Part shown: piece by piece, positions 12,501 to 24,277 of the stretch
How the letters are laid out: each line of letters starts with the position of its first letter
How positions within the stretch are numbered: position 1 is the stretch's first letter
Source of the DNA: Craterostigma plantagineum
Lineage: Eukaryota; Streptophyta; Magnoliopsida; Lamiales; Linderniaceae
Direction: 5' to 3'
Length of the DNA: 64,000 nt
NCBI GenBank assembly: GCA_027422505.1
Contig: JAPQWV010000018.1
Span: forward strand, 18,804,001 to 18,868,000
The notes under the pieces: generated by a model
What the model was told of the DNA's origin: nothing
Seen by the model: only the letters and a program-made list of their open reading frames with translations
The model's database searches: none
Translations under genes and position numbers: made by a program

Positions 12501-14022
12501 GAATCTGCTTTTATCATATACAAGCCTGCATATTGTCTACCCCTGCCAATCACTCGAAGAGAGTTGTCCTGCACCACAAAGTGATTAGCTTCAAAGCAGA
12601 ATTTGTACCCCTTACTTTGTGCTAAATAGCTCACAGACAGTAAATTAAAGTGGAACTGGGGAACTAATAAAACCTCTGTCAGGGTTATCAAACTGCTAAT
12701 GGCACATGACCCTGCCTTGCTAACCTTGATAATGGAATTATCGGGTAGTATCACATTGGATTCTCTTATGTCATGTAAATCAAACAGTAATTCCTCATTC
12801 CCACACACATGTCTAGTAGCTCCCGAATCCACTAACCACAGACTCTTATCAGTAAGATCAGGCAAATTGAAAGAAAGGCAAATACCTGCAGTGTTTTCCA
12901 TAGGCTGTGAAATTCCCCCATTCTCAGGTGGCATGCTCGGCATCGATTGGTTTATCAATGCTCTCAGACTCAGTAACTGAGAAGGGGTGACCTGCAGCTG
13001 AACCATTCCATCTCCCACTTCTGTAACATGCCCGTGCATCTGATGACTCTGCTGCCCTGTTTTGCTAGTGGCTTCCACGCACATTTGGTTCACTCTTCCC
13101 GCCTTAAATCTGGGATTTGCCTTAAATCCGGGTGGGAAACCATGTATTTGATAGCACGATTCAATTGTGTGCCCCCTCTTGTGGCAGTGAGTGCAGATTG
13201 GTTTCCCAACTTCCTTCTTCTGATTGTATGCTGTTTTCTTGATCTGATCTTGATTGCTCCTTGCTGCTAACAATGCCATATTATTAATCTGATCTTCCGC
13301 AGACTTAACATATCCCAGAGGCATTGACCTCTGTTGTTCTTCTTGCACGAGTAAGGCGAACACTTTATTCACAGAGGGTAGGGGCTCCATGAGGAGAATC
13401 TGCCCCCTTATCTGTGAATATGACTCATTTAGTCCCATCAAGAAAGTCATCACATACTCCTCATCTTGATAATCTTTCTGCACTTTGCTGCCTTCAGGGG
13501 TGCACTGAAAAATTGGTTTATAGCTTGACAGCTCATCCCAGAGAGTCTTGAGCCTTGTATAGTATGCTGCAATTCCATTTGATCCCTGAGTAAGGTTAAC
13601 TAGTTCTCTTTTCAGCTGAAACACTCGTGGCCTATTTGTTTGGCCAAATCTTTCCTGTAAATCTGTCCACACCTCTCTTGCCGTGGAACTATACAATATA
13701 CTCGCAGAAATCTCTCTCGACACAGAGTTAAGAATCCATGAAATCACCACATTATTGTTACCTTCCAAGCACTCAACTGATTTTGTGTACCTGTCGGATC
13801 TTGCGGATTGGCGACTGGTGGCTTCAAGTCTCCATTCACAAAACCCTCCTTATTTTGACCTATGAGTGCAATCATCATCGCCCGGTTCCATGTGGCATAA
13901 TTATCGCCAGTCAATGGTTCATGAACTAGGATTTGCCCCGAATTATCATTATAATTCACGAAATAAGGGTCATTGATCAACGCTGTTGAATTCGGCGCTG
14001 TGGGTGGTGTAGGCGCTGCCAT
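9405..14022 (-). pseudogene. copia gag-pol polyprotein gene with four lesions
   Basis: It starts at ATG 14022 with a typical copia Gag (LTGDNYATWNRAM). Then follow the zinc knuckle CTHCHKRGHTIESC (about 13190-13145), protease WLVDSGATRHVC (about 12840), the integrase HHCC zone and core, reverse transcriptase with VFVDDVILAG (about 10550), RNase H (SDSDWASCKDTRKS; STEAEYRAM) and the terminal VYCDNQSAV...HIEID block. Lesions are a 1-base frameshift in gag near 13767, TGG to TGA at 12242-12244 in integrase, a 1-base frameshift near 11180 between IN and RT, and TGG to TAG at 10827-10829 in RT. Both nonsense changes are G-to-A transitions. The frame ends inside the 3' LTR. Confidence 0.93.
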
Positions 14023-14100
14023 GATCGCTTTCGATTTAGGGCTGATTGAGCAAGATTCTTGTATGCAAATTCTTGTATATCACAGCTTCGAAGCTATGCT

Positions 14101-14111
14101 CTCTGATACCA
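14101..14111 (-). other. copia primer-binding site
   Basis: On the minus strand TGGTATCAGAG directly follows the 5' LTR, complementary to the 3' end of initiator Met-tRNA. Confidence 0.85.
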
Positions 14112-14497
14112 TAACAGAGAATTGAATTGAAAAACACCAAATCCTAACGTGGTTCGGATTATTCACAATCCTACATCCACGGGGATGAATCAAATCTTAT
14201 TAATCGAACGTGATTTTACAGAGAGGGGAATTTACAGAGGAGAACATGATAAATGAGGAAGATGAAATCAGCATTTTTATAACTAAGCCGTTCCCGCGTT
14301 TTTCAAGACGTCTCAGCTGAATTAGTTGTAGAAATCGTCAGTATCTTCAGCGTCTTTATAAGTGAGTTTATCAGTAAGCGCATCTTTATAAGTTCGAACT
14401 CGCTTATTTAAGTTCTTTCCCTCGCTGTTCTTCATTTGATTCAGCTCAAGTTCGTCCTTCACTTTTCCCTTGATCTTTTCGTACGATTGTTTCAACA
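14112..14497 (-). repeat. copia 5' LTR
   Basis: 386 bp, begins TGTTGAAAC on the minus strand, and is followed by the CTTTC target duplication at 14498-14502. Confidence 0.93.
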
Positions 14498-15867
14498 CTT
14501 TCAAAAAAGGAATTTAATTTTCCAGTTTACTTATTCGATTCTTGCATCATCGCCAGCAATCGATTTAATCAGCAACGGTGAAGTCGACGCAATCCTCGCC
14601 CAGACGAGAACGTTGCAAGAAGCTTCCCTACTCTCTGAGTTCATCGCAGCAAAAAGCAAAGATCGCCGTGGTGGTAATAATATTCCTGTCGTTTCTCTTT
14701 CTCCTATATCCTCAAAAATCCCGCTAGAATCTTCTTCGTCTTTGGTCCAATTTGGCACACCGATTTCCCACCAAGCTCATTGCATAGCAGCAATAATCGG
14801 TTATTTCAAGTGGAGAGAGGTGATACTCATTCAAGAACGGGCCAACGCCTACTCAGACGACGATCGCAGCCCTTTATTATTAGCGAATTCGCTCAAACAA
14901 TTCGATGCGTCCATCGAAGACCAATTCGCATTTCCCGAGCTCTCTTCAGGGGAATACGTCGAAAGAGAGCTGACAAGGGTTCGATGCAGAAATTCTAGGG
15001 TTCACGTTCTCATGAACATTGCTTCCCTCGCTTGGTTGAGAAGGCTAAGGCATTGGGGATGATGGAGAAGGGATACGTATGGATTGTTTCGGACGAGGTT
15101 GGTAATTATCTCGACTCCTTGGATTCTACGGTTTATTACACCATGCAAGGCGTTGTTTCTCTGAAGGCCTATTACGACAATAAGAACGATCGCTTCAGAG
15201 AATTCAAGTCCAAGTTTAGGAAAAAGTATGCCTCTACGTATCCCTCTGAAGAAGAAAATTCGAACCCTAGCGTTTACGCTCTTCTAGCGTACGATTCGAT
15301 TTGGGCCCTATCTAACGCTAACGATTTCGAAGGGCTTAGTGGGAATGTGAGTTTATTCAGGAAAGGCGTAATAACGAAGGCCACAATCTTTTCGATAGCA
15401 GTATTCGAAGCCGCCGTTCAGCAGCTGATTCCTACCCCCGAATACGTCTTCGTTCCGCATTACGGTACTTACGAACTAGTCAATAAAGTCTACAACAAGG
15501 TACAAATTTTATATCATTCGATCCTTTTCAAGAATCTATATCACGTAATAAAGATAATCTAAAAAAAACGTTGAAACAGACGTATTTCGCAGCCTGGCCG
15601 AGTGCTGTACGAGGTTTGGGGCTTCTTTCTTCAGACATGGGATTGTACGGACGGGATCGGCCCGTGGGCATGGGCGTGTCGTGACCATCGAACTGAATGA
15701 CGAGGAGCGTAGATAAATGTGTTTATATCGTCGATTGTATGGATCATACTCTCCGTTCTTTGTGGGATTAAATATATTAGATTATTTGATCTGATATATC
15801 ATGAATAAAATAAAACCTTACAAGATTCAAGAAAATATTTGTCTTACCGTTTTCAAGACAAAAAAAG

Positions 15868-16447
15868 TAGGTGAATCTAAATATAAATCCCTACTCCCAA
15901 ACTATTAATCAACTAACCCCCTTCTAATTCATTTATCACTACTCTCCTTTTCAAACTTTTAAATCACATAACTACCTAATACCTCCATAATGAACAATGT
16001 TAGCCTTATAAGACAACAATATTAAAAAAACCTGTCAACACCCACGGACAATTGTAGTACCAATATACGTATGTATGTAGTACCAATATATATTTTCGTG
16101 GTATCATTCCGTGACCCACGGACGATTTTGCCCCTCTACTAATTTTCACACCCTTCTCTTTCCTTATCCAGACGATTTTGGACTATTTTTTTATTTTTTT
16201 TAAATATAGAACCGGATACCGGATATCCGGATTTTAGACAAACCACTATCCGTATCCGATCCAGTTTATTTACGTATATTAGTACTACAAATTTGGGTAA
16301 GGGTGTGAAAATTAATAGAGGGGCAAAATCGTACATGGAGAGTTATGTGTAAGATTGTTTTGATTTAGGGAGTTTGCTAATAAATATATGGAATGGGGAG
16401 TTAGTTGATGGAAAACAAGGGAAGGGGATTTAATTGAAGTTGCCCCA
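15868..16447. mobile_element. Inverted-repeat element (MITE-like), class unknown
   Basis: The sequences around 15885-15925 (AATCAACTAACCCCC) and 16395-16440 (GGGGAGTTAGTTGAT) are inverted repeats of each other. A stronger inner pair, TTTTGCCCCTCTACTAATTT at about 16126 and AAATTAATAGAGGGGCAAAA at about 16310, can fold together. This block is absent from the 3' flank of the second GLR copy, so it is probably an insertion. I could not define its exact ends. Confidence 0.45.
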
Positions 16448-16890
16448 AAAAAGTACACAATATTATTCTTAGAGAAAAAAAGTAATAGATTACTATATAA
16501 GATATTGCTAAAAAAAAAGTAATACATTACTTGAAGAAAAATATGGGCCTCTATCGTGTGCGCGGCTCAAAAACTCTATTATACATATATAGCAAATCTC
16601 CATATATATATATATATATTACGATCAAATAAGCAAATATGTTGTATATCTACATATGTATAGGATAAAACGAAAGATATAGTTTCTCCGTTTTGTGTGT
16701 TATTTATTTCTCTAGGGCTTGTTTGGAATGGAATTGTTTGATGCGTAGTTTTGATGTGCTAAAGATGAGAAGATACGGATCAACCGTACTGAATATTTAA
16801 AATCGAAATGATTACATACTTGGTTGATTTTCTTAACTGAACTTGACAATACATATTCATCTAAAACCAAATGCAATGAGGATCACTCGG

Positions 16891-17094
16891 GATCATCTGT
16901 CCCATTATGTGTCCCAATATATTTAGCCACTTACATATTGCTTACGTGGAATTCTTTTTAATTTTAAATTAAAATCGTTACACCTTCCCCCAGTGTTAAA
17001 ACACCCGTAAACTCGTTACACCTATTAATTTTATTACACCAGTCCACATAAGCAATATTGTAAGTGGGTACATATATATCGGGAACAGATGATC
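16891..17094. mobile_element. MITE with GATCATCTGTCCC termini (older than the GLR duplication)
   Basis: The left end GATCATCTGTCCC and right end GGGAACAGATGATC are inverted. The inner part of the terminal repeat (CACTTAC...ATTGCTTACGTGGA against TCCACATAAGCAATATTG) is also inverted. The same element follows the second GLR copy: its first bases are at about 52727 and its remainder at 63872-64000, split by the chromovirus. Confidence 0.7.
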
Positions 17095-17268
17095 TCGTCC
17101 GAATGAAGATGCGTTTATCTATTATAGTCATAAGGCGCGACGTAACAATTTTGTTAAAGTATGAGAATCAATCCTCATCGCATGCGTAAGAACGAAACTG
17201 AAACTTCGATATTAGCATATAGTATGAAAGAAAAGTAACTGTAGATAAAACTGAACCCGTCTGTATAG

Positions 17269-18216
17269 CTAATTGGCCATAATTTCGTGGATGGTCGACG
17301 AATACCTGAAGCAAATCCAGCTGCGGCCATCTTGCGTGTTACAACGACAAAGCATGCGATCATCTTCAGTGTAAGACACAAGGTAATCTCGCATACCGGT
17401 AGTTTCATCCCAAGAATAATCTCCGCGACGTTGTCATCCGTCGAAGAACGAGGAGGAATGTTCACCCTGCAGGTGTTCTCTTGGCGATATCAAGGATATA
17501 ATAACTATCATTATCATCGTCTCCTCTTACAAGCCAATGAAATGCTCCGTTACAAGCGGCTTTGCGCTTGTGCAGGGTCTTCCCTTTACCGGGGAATAGG
17601 TGTAGAGACAGGCTTTTCCATCTTTCATCACTCCAACGGTGAAAACAACATATGCATCTTGGTCAACACTAGGCCACGTAAGGCATTTGAACAACTTGTA
17701 TTCGTTACAAAATGGGCGGTAACCAAATGTATAATAATGACTTCCTACTCCTCCACCTGTGTCGAGGAGCCAAGGGACGTTTATCCTATTGCTCTCGCTT
17801 GTGACCGGATTTACGATGTTGATGGTTTCGAACTCGATGCTGCTATGCTCTATCAAGCATATTAAACCATTGCACCAGCCGACTGTCTTTCTTCGTCCTC
17901 CTCCATACTCGAGACCTCTTGGTTTGACAATTGGGCAATACCAGTTGTGAACATATACGAAATGATCTCTATGATTTAGCTGTACACCATAGGGAGCACT
18001 TAAAGACATGTATTTCGCGTGCATGGAGGAGAAACAATGAGCGGTGATTGCACCGTGCCAGCTCTTACATACTAAGATGAACCTTGTGATGAATCGTATC
18101 GGTAGCCTCGACAGGATTTCTGCTATTAGATCTATCGGAATGTACAGACCGCCGTCTGCAATCTCCTTTTCCTCAATCCTATGGTCATCGTCGTCGTCAA
18201 GGCGTCTCCTCTTCAT
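17269..18216 (-). pseudogene. F-box protein with F-box-associated (FBA) domain, frameshifted
   Basis: Reading from ATG 18216, a basic/acidic start is followed by an F-box (IPIDLIAEILSRLPIRFITR and FILVCKSWHGAI, about residues 27-57), which would bind SKP1 in an SCF ubiquitin ligase. An FBA-type region follows, with VGWCNGLICL and FGYRPFCNEYKLFKC. The frame stops after 229 residues at 17527. The expected continuation NGAFHWLVRGDDDN lies in another frame just downstream (about 17550-17510), and later pieces (DDRMLCRCNTQDG, about 17360) are in yet another, ending at 17269. So at least two frameshifts separate the kelch-like FBA part. A 229-residue product could still be made, but full-length family members are near 350-400 residues. 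The substrate is unknown. Confidence 0.75.
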
Positions 18217-18455
18217 GTCGACAGCCGTCGAGAATTATTATTAAGTTTCAGCAAAGGTACTCTGATGATTTATTTAGCCATAGCTTTACGTTCTTAAGAT
18301 ATATAGAGGATGATCATGAAATATATTTATTTATGTATCAAATCTCCTCAATTTTTTTCAAATATAATATAACGATTTTCAGATCCTCTAAGGTGTAATT
18401 TTCAGAACCTAAATATTTTACATTACATTATAAAATAATTTTCCTATATAAAATA

Positions 18456-18691
18456 CTCCCTCCGTCCCGTTATTTTTATCACATATCTTGGTGGGCACGG
18501 ATATTAAGGTGGTATTATTATAATAATATAGTACAATGAAAAGGTAATAATATTTTGACACGTCTTTTAAGAATATTTAATATTATTATATTGATTGTTT
18601 GTGGTAGTTTTTTGCTAAATAAGGAAAGGTGATAAAATTAGTGGGATGCCCGAAATAGCAAAATGTGATAAAATTAATGGGACGGAGGGAG
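18456..18691. mobile_element. Stowaway MITE, well preserved
   Basis: Inverted ends CTCCCTCCGTCCC and GGGACGGAGGGAG are flanked by TA on both sides (18454-18455, 18692-18693). The partner repeat at about 20555 lacks it, so it arrived after the F-box tandem duplication. A related copy sits inside the Helitron at 38233-38471. Confidence 0.9.
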
Positions 18692-19367
18692 TAAACATTT
18701 TATGAAAATGCCATTTTGAAAGCATTTTCGACTCTTTCAAGTTCTGATTATGTCACTATTATAATATGTTATTTTTTCTTATATATGTAATATATGTTCT
18801 GGAAAACGTATATAAGACACATTTGAGATTTACAAAGAGCTTGTCATTTTTATTATTTTGCTTACAACGTTATAACTCATCATATTATTATTGATTATAA
18901 TATGGAATTAATTTTCATCTATGTAGTAAACATTATGCAAAACGTATATAAGACATTTTGAGGATTAGACTACGAACTATATGCTGCTTATTATTGTTTT
19001 TTAAATTTATTCTTCGATTCCTAACTTACAATGTATCATTTTGTCATTGATAACAATATGTAATAAATATGCAAAAAATGTATAGAAAAATATTTTTAAC
19101 GATTATACAAAGAACTAGATGTTCTTATGATTTCAATGTATACTTTGATCTAAATTTCTTCATTAATTACCATATGCGATTTTTAGGTATACAGTAAACA
19201 CATTATGTAAAACGTACATAAGACATCTTTACGATTTTACCACGGGCCTAATCTTTCGTATTAATTTGTTTAAACATTTTTCGACCCCCCAAGTTACAAC
19301 TTCTGGTTCTGTCGCTGGTGCTTGCTATAATAGATCGAACTTTTCTGAACAATTGTTTCTCAGATCC

Positions 19368-19501
19368 TGTTTCCTCTCTATGCATTTTATCACCCTACAA
19401 AAAGTTCAAAACATGTAGCATAACCAATCTCATCTGTTTCCTCTCTATGCATTTTATCACCCTACAAAAAGTTCAAAACATGTAGCATAACCAATCTCAT
19501 C
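19368..19501. repeat. 67-bp perfect tandem duplication
   Basis: Two consecutive 67-bp units (19368-19434, 19435-19501), each starting TGTTTCCTCTCTATGC. The equivalent region of unit 2 (about 21237) has one unit only. Confidence 0.9.
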
Positions 19502-19555
19502 GTAATACGATTACAAACTGATATATAGCAAACAAAAAACGTAAGAGAGAGATAA

Positions 19556-19582
19556 TAGAGAGAGAGAGAGAGAGAGAGAGAG
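19556..19582. repeat. (GA)n microsatellite
   Basis: Uninterrupted GA run. A shorter one lies at the matching place near 21358. Confidence 0.9.
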
Positions 19583-20123
19583 ATAATATATTTAAAACCA
19601 TACAAAACATGTGTTCGTCGTCGCCATTGATTCATCAGCGTCTGACGACCTTCCTTTTAACACCCTACAGTACATAGAGCATACTCAATCACATCAACTG
19701 ATTAGTTACCGAACAACAATTAACCATTACGTTCACTGTTTCCATCGATTGAATCGGTTAATTCTACAAGAGAGAGACAAGGAGAGAGAGGGAGCGTGTG
19801 TGTGAGTGTTGATCGTCAATGAAACTGAAACTGAGAGAAAAGTCTAAACGAAACAAGCATATGTGATGAGAGATACATGCATCTGATGAGAGAGAAATAT
19901 CTAACCAGGTCGTTATGACGAGGGTTTGATTCAAACTGCGTGAGACTTCTCCCGAGAGAAATATCTAACCATGTTGTTACGATGAGGGTTTGATTCAAAC
20001 TGCATGAAAGTTCTTTTCTTTTTATTATTTATATTAGTTTCCTAATAATAATAATAATAATAACATTATAATTATTTTATTATTACTAGCTTATTCCAGA
20101 GTGGATTGAGTGATATGAAAAAC

Positions 20124-20298
20124 GAGTGGTGATTGCGCCGGACCAGTTCTTACATACTAAGAACCTTGCGATGAATCGTATCGGTAGCCTCAATAGGATT
20201 TCTGATATTAGATCCATCGGAATGTACAGACCGTCATCTGCAATATCCTTTTCCTCAATCCTATGGTCATTGTCGTCGTCAAGGCGTCTCCTCTTCAA
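20124..20298 (-). pseudogene. F-box gene fragment (second tandem copy)
   Basis: Encodes only the first about 58 residues of the F-box protein at 17269-18216 (MKRRRLDDDNDHRIEEKDI; LRLPIRFIARFLVCKNWSG). The duplication junction at 20124 cuts the gene, and the frame then runs about a dozen residues into unrelated DNA. The F-box itself is nearly complete, but there is no substrate-binding part. Confidence 0.85.
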
Positions 20299-21861
20299 GT
20301 CGACAGCCGTCGAGAATTATTATTAAGTTTTCAGCAAAGGTACTCTGATGATTTATTTAGTCATAGCGATATGTTCTTACGATATATAGAGGATGATCAT
20401 GAAATATATTTATTTATATATCAAATCTCTTAAATTTTTCAAAAATAAAATAACAATTTTTCGGATCCTCTAAGGTGTAATTTCTGGAATCATAAGCATG
20501 ATTTTCGCTATTTAACCAAAATATGTTACATTACATTACAAAATAACTTTTATTTATAAAATAAAAATTTTATGAAAACGTCATTTAAAAGCATTTTCGA
20601 CTCTTCTAAGTTATATTTTCTGATTATGTGATAATTATAATATTGTATTTCTTCTTATATATGTAATATGTTATGACAAACGTATATAAGACACATTTGA
20701 GATTTAAAAAGAGCTTGTCTTTTTTATTATTATTTTGCTTATAAAGTTATAACTCATCATATTATTATTGATTACAATATGGAATTAATTTTCATCTATG
20801 TAATAAACATCTATCAAAACTTATATAAGACATTTTGAAGATTAGATCACGGATTATACACTGCTTATTATTGTTTTTTCAATTTATTCTTCGATTCCTA
20901 AGTTAGAATGTATAATTTTGTCATTGATAACAATATGTATAAATGTAAAAAAAGTATAAAAAGTATTTTTAACGATTATAAGATATCTTTACGATTTTAC
21001 CACGGGGCCTAATCTTTACGATTTTACCACGGGCCTAATCTTTACGATTTTACCGCGACCATATTTTTAAACAATATAGTAAACATATTATGTATAACGT
21101 ACATAAGATATCTTTACGATTTTACCACGGGCCTAATCTTTCGTATTAATTTGTTAAACATTTGTTGACCTCCCAAGTTACAACTTCTGGTTCCGTCGCT
21201 GGTGCTTGCTATAATCGATCGAACTTTGTTTCTTAGATTCTATTTCCTCTCTCTGCGTTTTATCACACTACAAAAGTCCAAAACATAGAGCATAACCAAT
21301 CTCATCGTAGTATGATTACAAACTGATAGATAGTAGACACTGCAAGAGAGAGATAATAGAGAGAGAGAGAGAAAGATAAGATATTTAAAACCATAAAAAA
21401 CATGCGTTCGTCGTCGCCATCGATTCATCAGCTTCTGACGACGTTTCCCGAATCTTCTTCGTTTTAACACCCTACAGACCTACAGTACATAGAGCATACT
21501 CAATCACATCAATGATTACAGAATGATTAGTTAGCAAACAAAAATTAACCATTACTTTCACTATTTCCACAGATTGAATCGGTCAATTCCTTTCTAAGAG
21601 AGAGAGAGAGTGTGTGTTGATCGTCAATGAAACTGAACTGAGAGAAAAGTCTAAAAGAAACATGCATATATAATGAGAGAAACATGCATATGTGATGAGA
21701 GATACATGCATGAGATGAGAGAGAAATATCTAACCAGGTTGTTACGACGAGGGTTTGATTCAAACTGCGTGAGACTTCTCCCGAGAGAAATATCTAAGCA
21801 GGTTGTTACGACGAGGGTTTGATTCAAACAGCATGAGAGTGGATTGAGTGATATGAAAAAC
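20124..21861. repeat. Tandem duplication unit 2
   Basis: Partner of 18035-20123, differing by scattered substitutions and indels. The phrase GATTTTACCACGGGCCTAA is locally repeated near 20990-21140. I see no gene beyond the F-box fragment. Confidence 0.8.
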
Positions 21862-22319
21862 TCCCGAAGTCTTCATGGATCAAAGGAAGCGTTTAAATTT
21901 CTTCCGAAAAAAGAAGCGTTTAAAAAAGATAAACAAAAAAGATCTTTCTAAAACCTCGCCAGAAAAGCCCTAATTAGGATCAACCGATCGAATTTAAAAA
22001 AAAAAGATAATGTATCGCATTCATAAAAATTGAATAAAAATATCTTTTTAACTCCACACAAAAAAACCCTAACCCTAGTAGGATCACAGATTAGCTAGCT
22101 TTTATATATCTTTCTAACACCACGCACAAAAATACCCTTACCCCATCAAATTTAGCAACTAAAAAAACAAGGCTACCTGATTATTCAAAAGCCTAACACG
22201 TCAGATAGTTGCTTTGTATGAATCCAATTTACCGAAGAAAGGATACAAACGAAATCTTTGAGAATGATAATTGATATGGGGCTGTCCCAATCAAAGAAAT
22301 TTATAGTTCCGAGAAATAC

Positions 22320-22373
<54 letters not shown>

Positions 22374-22566
22374 CGGTAGAGTCGCGTTCAAGTGAAAATG
22401 GTGGAAACACGATTGTGTGGGAGCTGGCTTGGATGGATGTGATAGGGACGTGAAAGAAAGGCAGGAGGTACATGTATTTGGAGGTCCGCGTAGGTCCGTA
22501 ATAGAAGCGGAGCTAGTTGTGTGCGTGGGCTTGTTTGCATGGGACATGGTCGGGACATAAACAAAA
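21862..22566. other. AT-rich intergenic DNA
   Basis: Poly-A-rich blocks and a long (TA)n microsatellite at 22318-22371. I see no supported gene or element. Confidence 0.5.
22318..22371. repeat. (TA)n microsatellite
   Basis: TA run broken by one GTA, directly visible. Confidence 0.93.
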
Positions 22567-23022
22567 TAACACAGGGAATTACGTGGTTCGAATCTTTGCA
22601 GATCCTACGTCCACAGGCGCTCTGAAACCTCTTTTCACTATACTTTAATGATTTACACACTCAAAACTACCCATATCTCGCTCTTTGCTCTCAAGAACAT
22701 ATATATAAAGACGTTTTGATAGTGAGAATATTCTAAGTGTTTAAATGCGTTAGAATGTGTTTGTTTTGTGAAAATGACGAAGTCCCCTTTATATAGGAGC
22801 TCCCAACGGCTAGCCTGGCTTAGAATTCCGGGAGATGGAACATAATCCGTCATGTCAGGAACATCAAGCAGACTGGAGATGGCACTTGGCTCGCGCTGTC
22901 AGGAACAACACAGGCGGATGGGACTGGCTCTGTGTTGTCAGAAACAGCAGGCGGCTGGCAGCAACTTTTCCTGTGCTGTCAGTCAGGATGTCTTTTCACG
23001 CCTGCCTAATTTCTGTGCCACA
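22567..23022 (-). mobile_element. Probable copia-type LTR (solo or truncated)
   Basis: Features of a copia LTR read on the minus strand are a TATA box (CCTATATAAAGGGG, about 22795) and, toward the 3' end, GATTCGAACCACGTAATTCC with CTGTGTTA. These resemble the end of the copia LTR at 9195 (CCACGTTAAGATTTGG; CTCTGTTA). No target duplication or partner LTR was found, so the boundaries are guesses. Confidence 0.4.
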
Positions 23023-23255
23023 TCAATAATATTCATTCTTCAATCGTATAATAATATTACACTAATGAAAGCATACATGCGGTATGTTTTTGCAAGGGAT
23101 TTTCAAATCAGCTTGGACTAATATGGTCGCCATTGCAAAATGGGAGAAAATTCCGTATTTATGTATATCTTCCTGATATTGTCTTCTACTTCATCTCCAT
23201 ACATACATGAAAACTTTTGACCTTGAGACAGCATTCAAAGGAGAAAAACGGAGAA

Positions 23256-24277
23256 TGTTAATGTCGAAGATACCAAAAGGATTTTGTCTTTCTGCCCAAA
23301 ATAAGTGGTGCACTTACCAACAATAGAAATGAAGATCATATCGGAAATTGTCTTACATGCCCAAAATAGGAAGATGGAAGATATGAAGATTAGGGGTAAA
23401 TAAGGCGAGAAGATTCGAACTAAATATTTACTATATTTAGGGAGATCTTCGAGGAGATATCTTAGGAGATACTCAAGAGATCTTTTACCAAATCAAGAGG
23501 GAGCCAAGGCCTATAAATAGAGGAGATTTTTGAGCTGCCTAAGAGAGCTTTGATGACGTGAAAATTATCGAGAATACTTTGAGAGAATTCGAGCGAGCAC
23601 GAGTTTATTTTTATCCTAGTATTTTCTTTGCAAAAGTCGTAAGACTTTGTAGTTTGATAGGATCGCAAGATTTTGTAATCCATTTTTAATAGTGGAATTT
23701 TTCCATGAGGCTCGCAGCAAGTTGAAGAACTTGCTGCGCAATTTTAAAGCTTGTGTCAATCGTGTTTCGTCACTAAGTATTAGTTATTTCCGCTGTGCGT
23801 TCAGTGTTACCCCAACATTAGTTCAACATGTAGGTCATCTATTTTACAACTTAGTATACATCCATATCGGGACCACTTCAAAGTGGTATCAGAGCCTGCG
23901 CTTGACGTAACTAAGCGTTTTTTATCCTTTTCAATGGATGTTTCAAGCTCAATTATTTTGGCAAGGTTCCCGTGTTAGACGGATCGAACTACGCCTATTG
24001 GAAAGTTCGCGTGCACCAGTGCATCAAGTCGATACATATGCGTGCATGGGACGCTGTGTTAAATGGATATACTCCACCTCGATCTGCTCCAGACGCTGAT
24101 GGCAAAGTCGTGGACAAACCAGTCGGCGAATGGTCGATTCATGAAAGAAGTGCAGCCGAGTTCGATGACAAAGCCCTTCATGCGATCTTCTCTTCGGTCG
24201 ACATCTTCATGTTCAGAATTATTCAGAACTGCACAACGGCTCAAAATGCGTGGGAGATGCTCCAAAAGAGGGCTTCC
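23256..24277 (+). mobile_element. Truncated Sirevirus-like copia element: LTR, primer site and start of gag
   Basis: The LTR is 23256-23880, starting TGTTAATGT and ending ACCACTTCA, with TATA at 23512. Then come AAG and the primer-binding site TGGTATCAGAGC at 23884. This junction is identical to that of the full Sirevirus at 39533-47725 on the other strand. Gag follows from 23934 and is cut at 24277, where a different LTR-like sequence begins (TGTAATATCGG). The 3' part and second LTR are not seen. Confidence 0.8.
23934..24277 (+). pseudogene. Sirevirus gag fragment
   Basis: The translation has VLDGSNYAYWKVRVHQCIK, AWDAVLNGY and AAEFDDKALHAIFSS. It is homologous to the gag start at 46762 in the full element. 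A 1-base frameshift lies near 23952, just after the start codon. The fragment is truncated after about 115 codons. Confidence 0.8.

Larger units (their letters stand above)
9195..14497 (-). mobile_element. Complete Ty1/copia element (RE1-like) in GLR intron 1
   Basis: 5303 bp with two 386-bp LTRs that differ at only about five positions (about 98.7% identity by eye), so the insertion is recent. The target duplication CTTTC flanks it (9190-9194, 14498-14502), and the second GLR copy has the uninterrupted site. The primer-binding site TGGTATCAGAGAG abuts the 5' LTR at 14111. The polypurine tract TGTGGGGGGG abuts the 3' LTR at 9581. The LTRs begin TGTTGAAAC and end CTCTGTTA, so the terminus is TG...TA rather than TG...CA. 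Coding order is gag-PR-IN-RT-RH, defining copia. Confidence 0.95.
8881..15716 (+). pseudogene. GLR: Glutamate receptor-like channel gene, copy 1, dead
   Basis: Exon 1 (8881-9155), exon 2 (from about 14560) and the last exon (to 15716) align with the intact copy at 49102-52323. Exon 1 has a 12-bp insertion and an 11-bp tandem duplication (GAATCACAAGC twice), which shifts the frame and gives an early stop. Intron 1 carries the copia element at 9195-14497. Exon 2 has a short deletion near 15030 that changes frame. About 310 bp are missing near 15392 (ligand-binding S1 approach), and about 1.4 kb are missing near 15595, removing the pore, M1-M3 and the S2 domain. What remains cannot encode a channel. 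The 3' end keeps the basic tail and a stop. Confidence 0.9.
6445..16890 (+). repeat. Segmental duplication, GLR copy 1 (pseudogenised)
   Basis: Homologous to 48260-52733 over the promoter region, gene body and 3' flank. Alignment anchors include AATAAATTTGGCTTG near 6450/48265, CACATTCCAGGAA near 6595/48360, GAGTCGCGGGGCAGTTAAC near 8020/48935, and TTTCTCTAGGGC near 16710/52540. Extra blocks in copy 1 correspond to insertions: 6727-6985, 7368-7965, 8097-8806, 9195-14497 and about 15868-16447. Missing blocks correspond to deletions in the GLR gene. Copy 2 supplies the empty site for each insertion. Confidence 0.85.
18035..20123. repeat. Tandem duplication unit 1: 5' half of F-box gene plus upstream DNA
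   Basis: Aligned with 20124-21861. Both contain the F-box start, about 1.3 kb of AT-rich upstream DNA, a GA-rich stretch, two copies of the phrase GAGGGTTTGATTCAAAC, and end in GTGGATTGAGTGATATGAAA. Unit 1 alone holds the Stowaway at 18456-18691 and the 67-bp repeat at 19368-19501. I see no gene in the AT-rich part. Confidence 0.8.

Noticed and set aside
17287..17865. + strand 192-codon frame
   Set aside because: Complement of the F-box pseudogene; the minus strand has the F-box and FBA motifs.
22185..22547. Open frames with Tyr-Ile repeats
   Set aside because: They are translations of a TA microsatellite with no other support.
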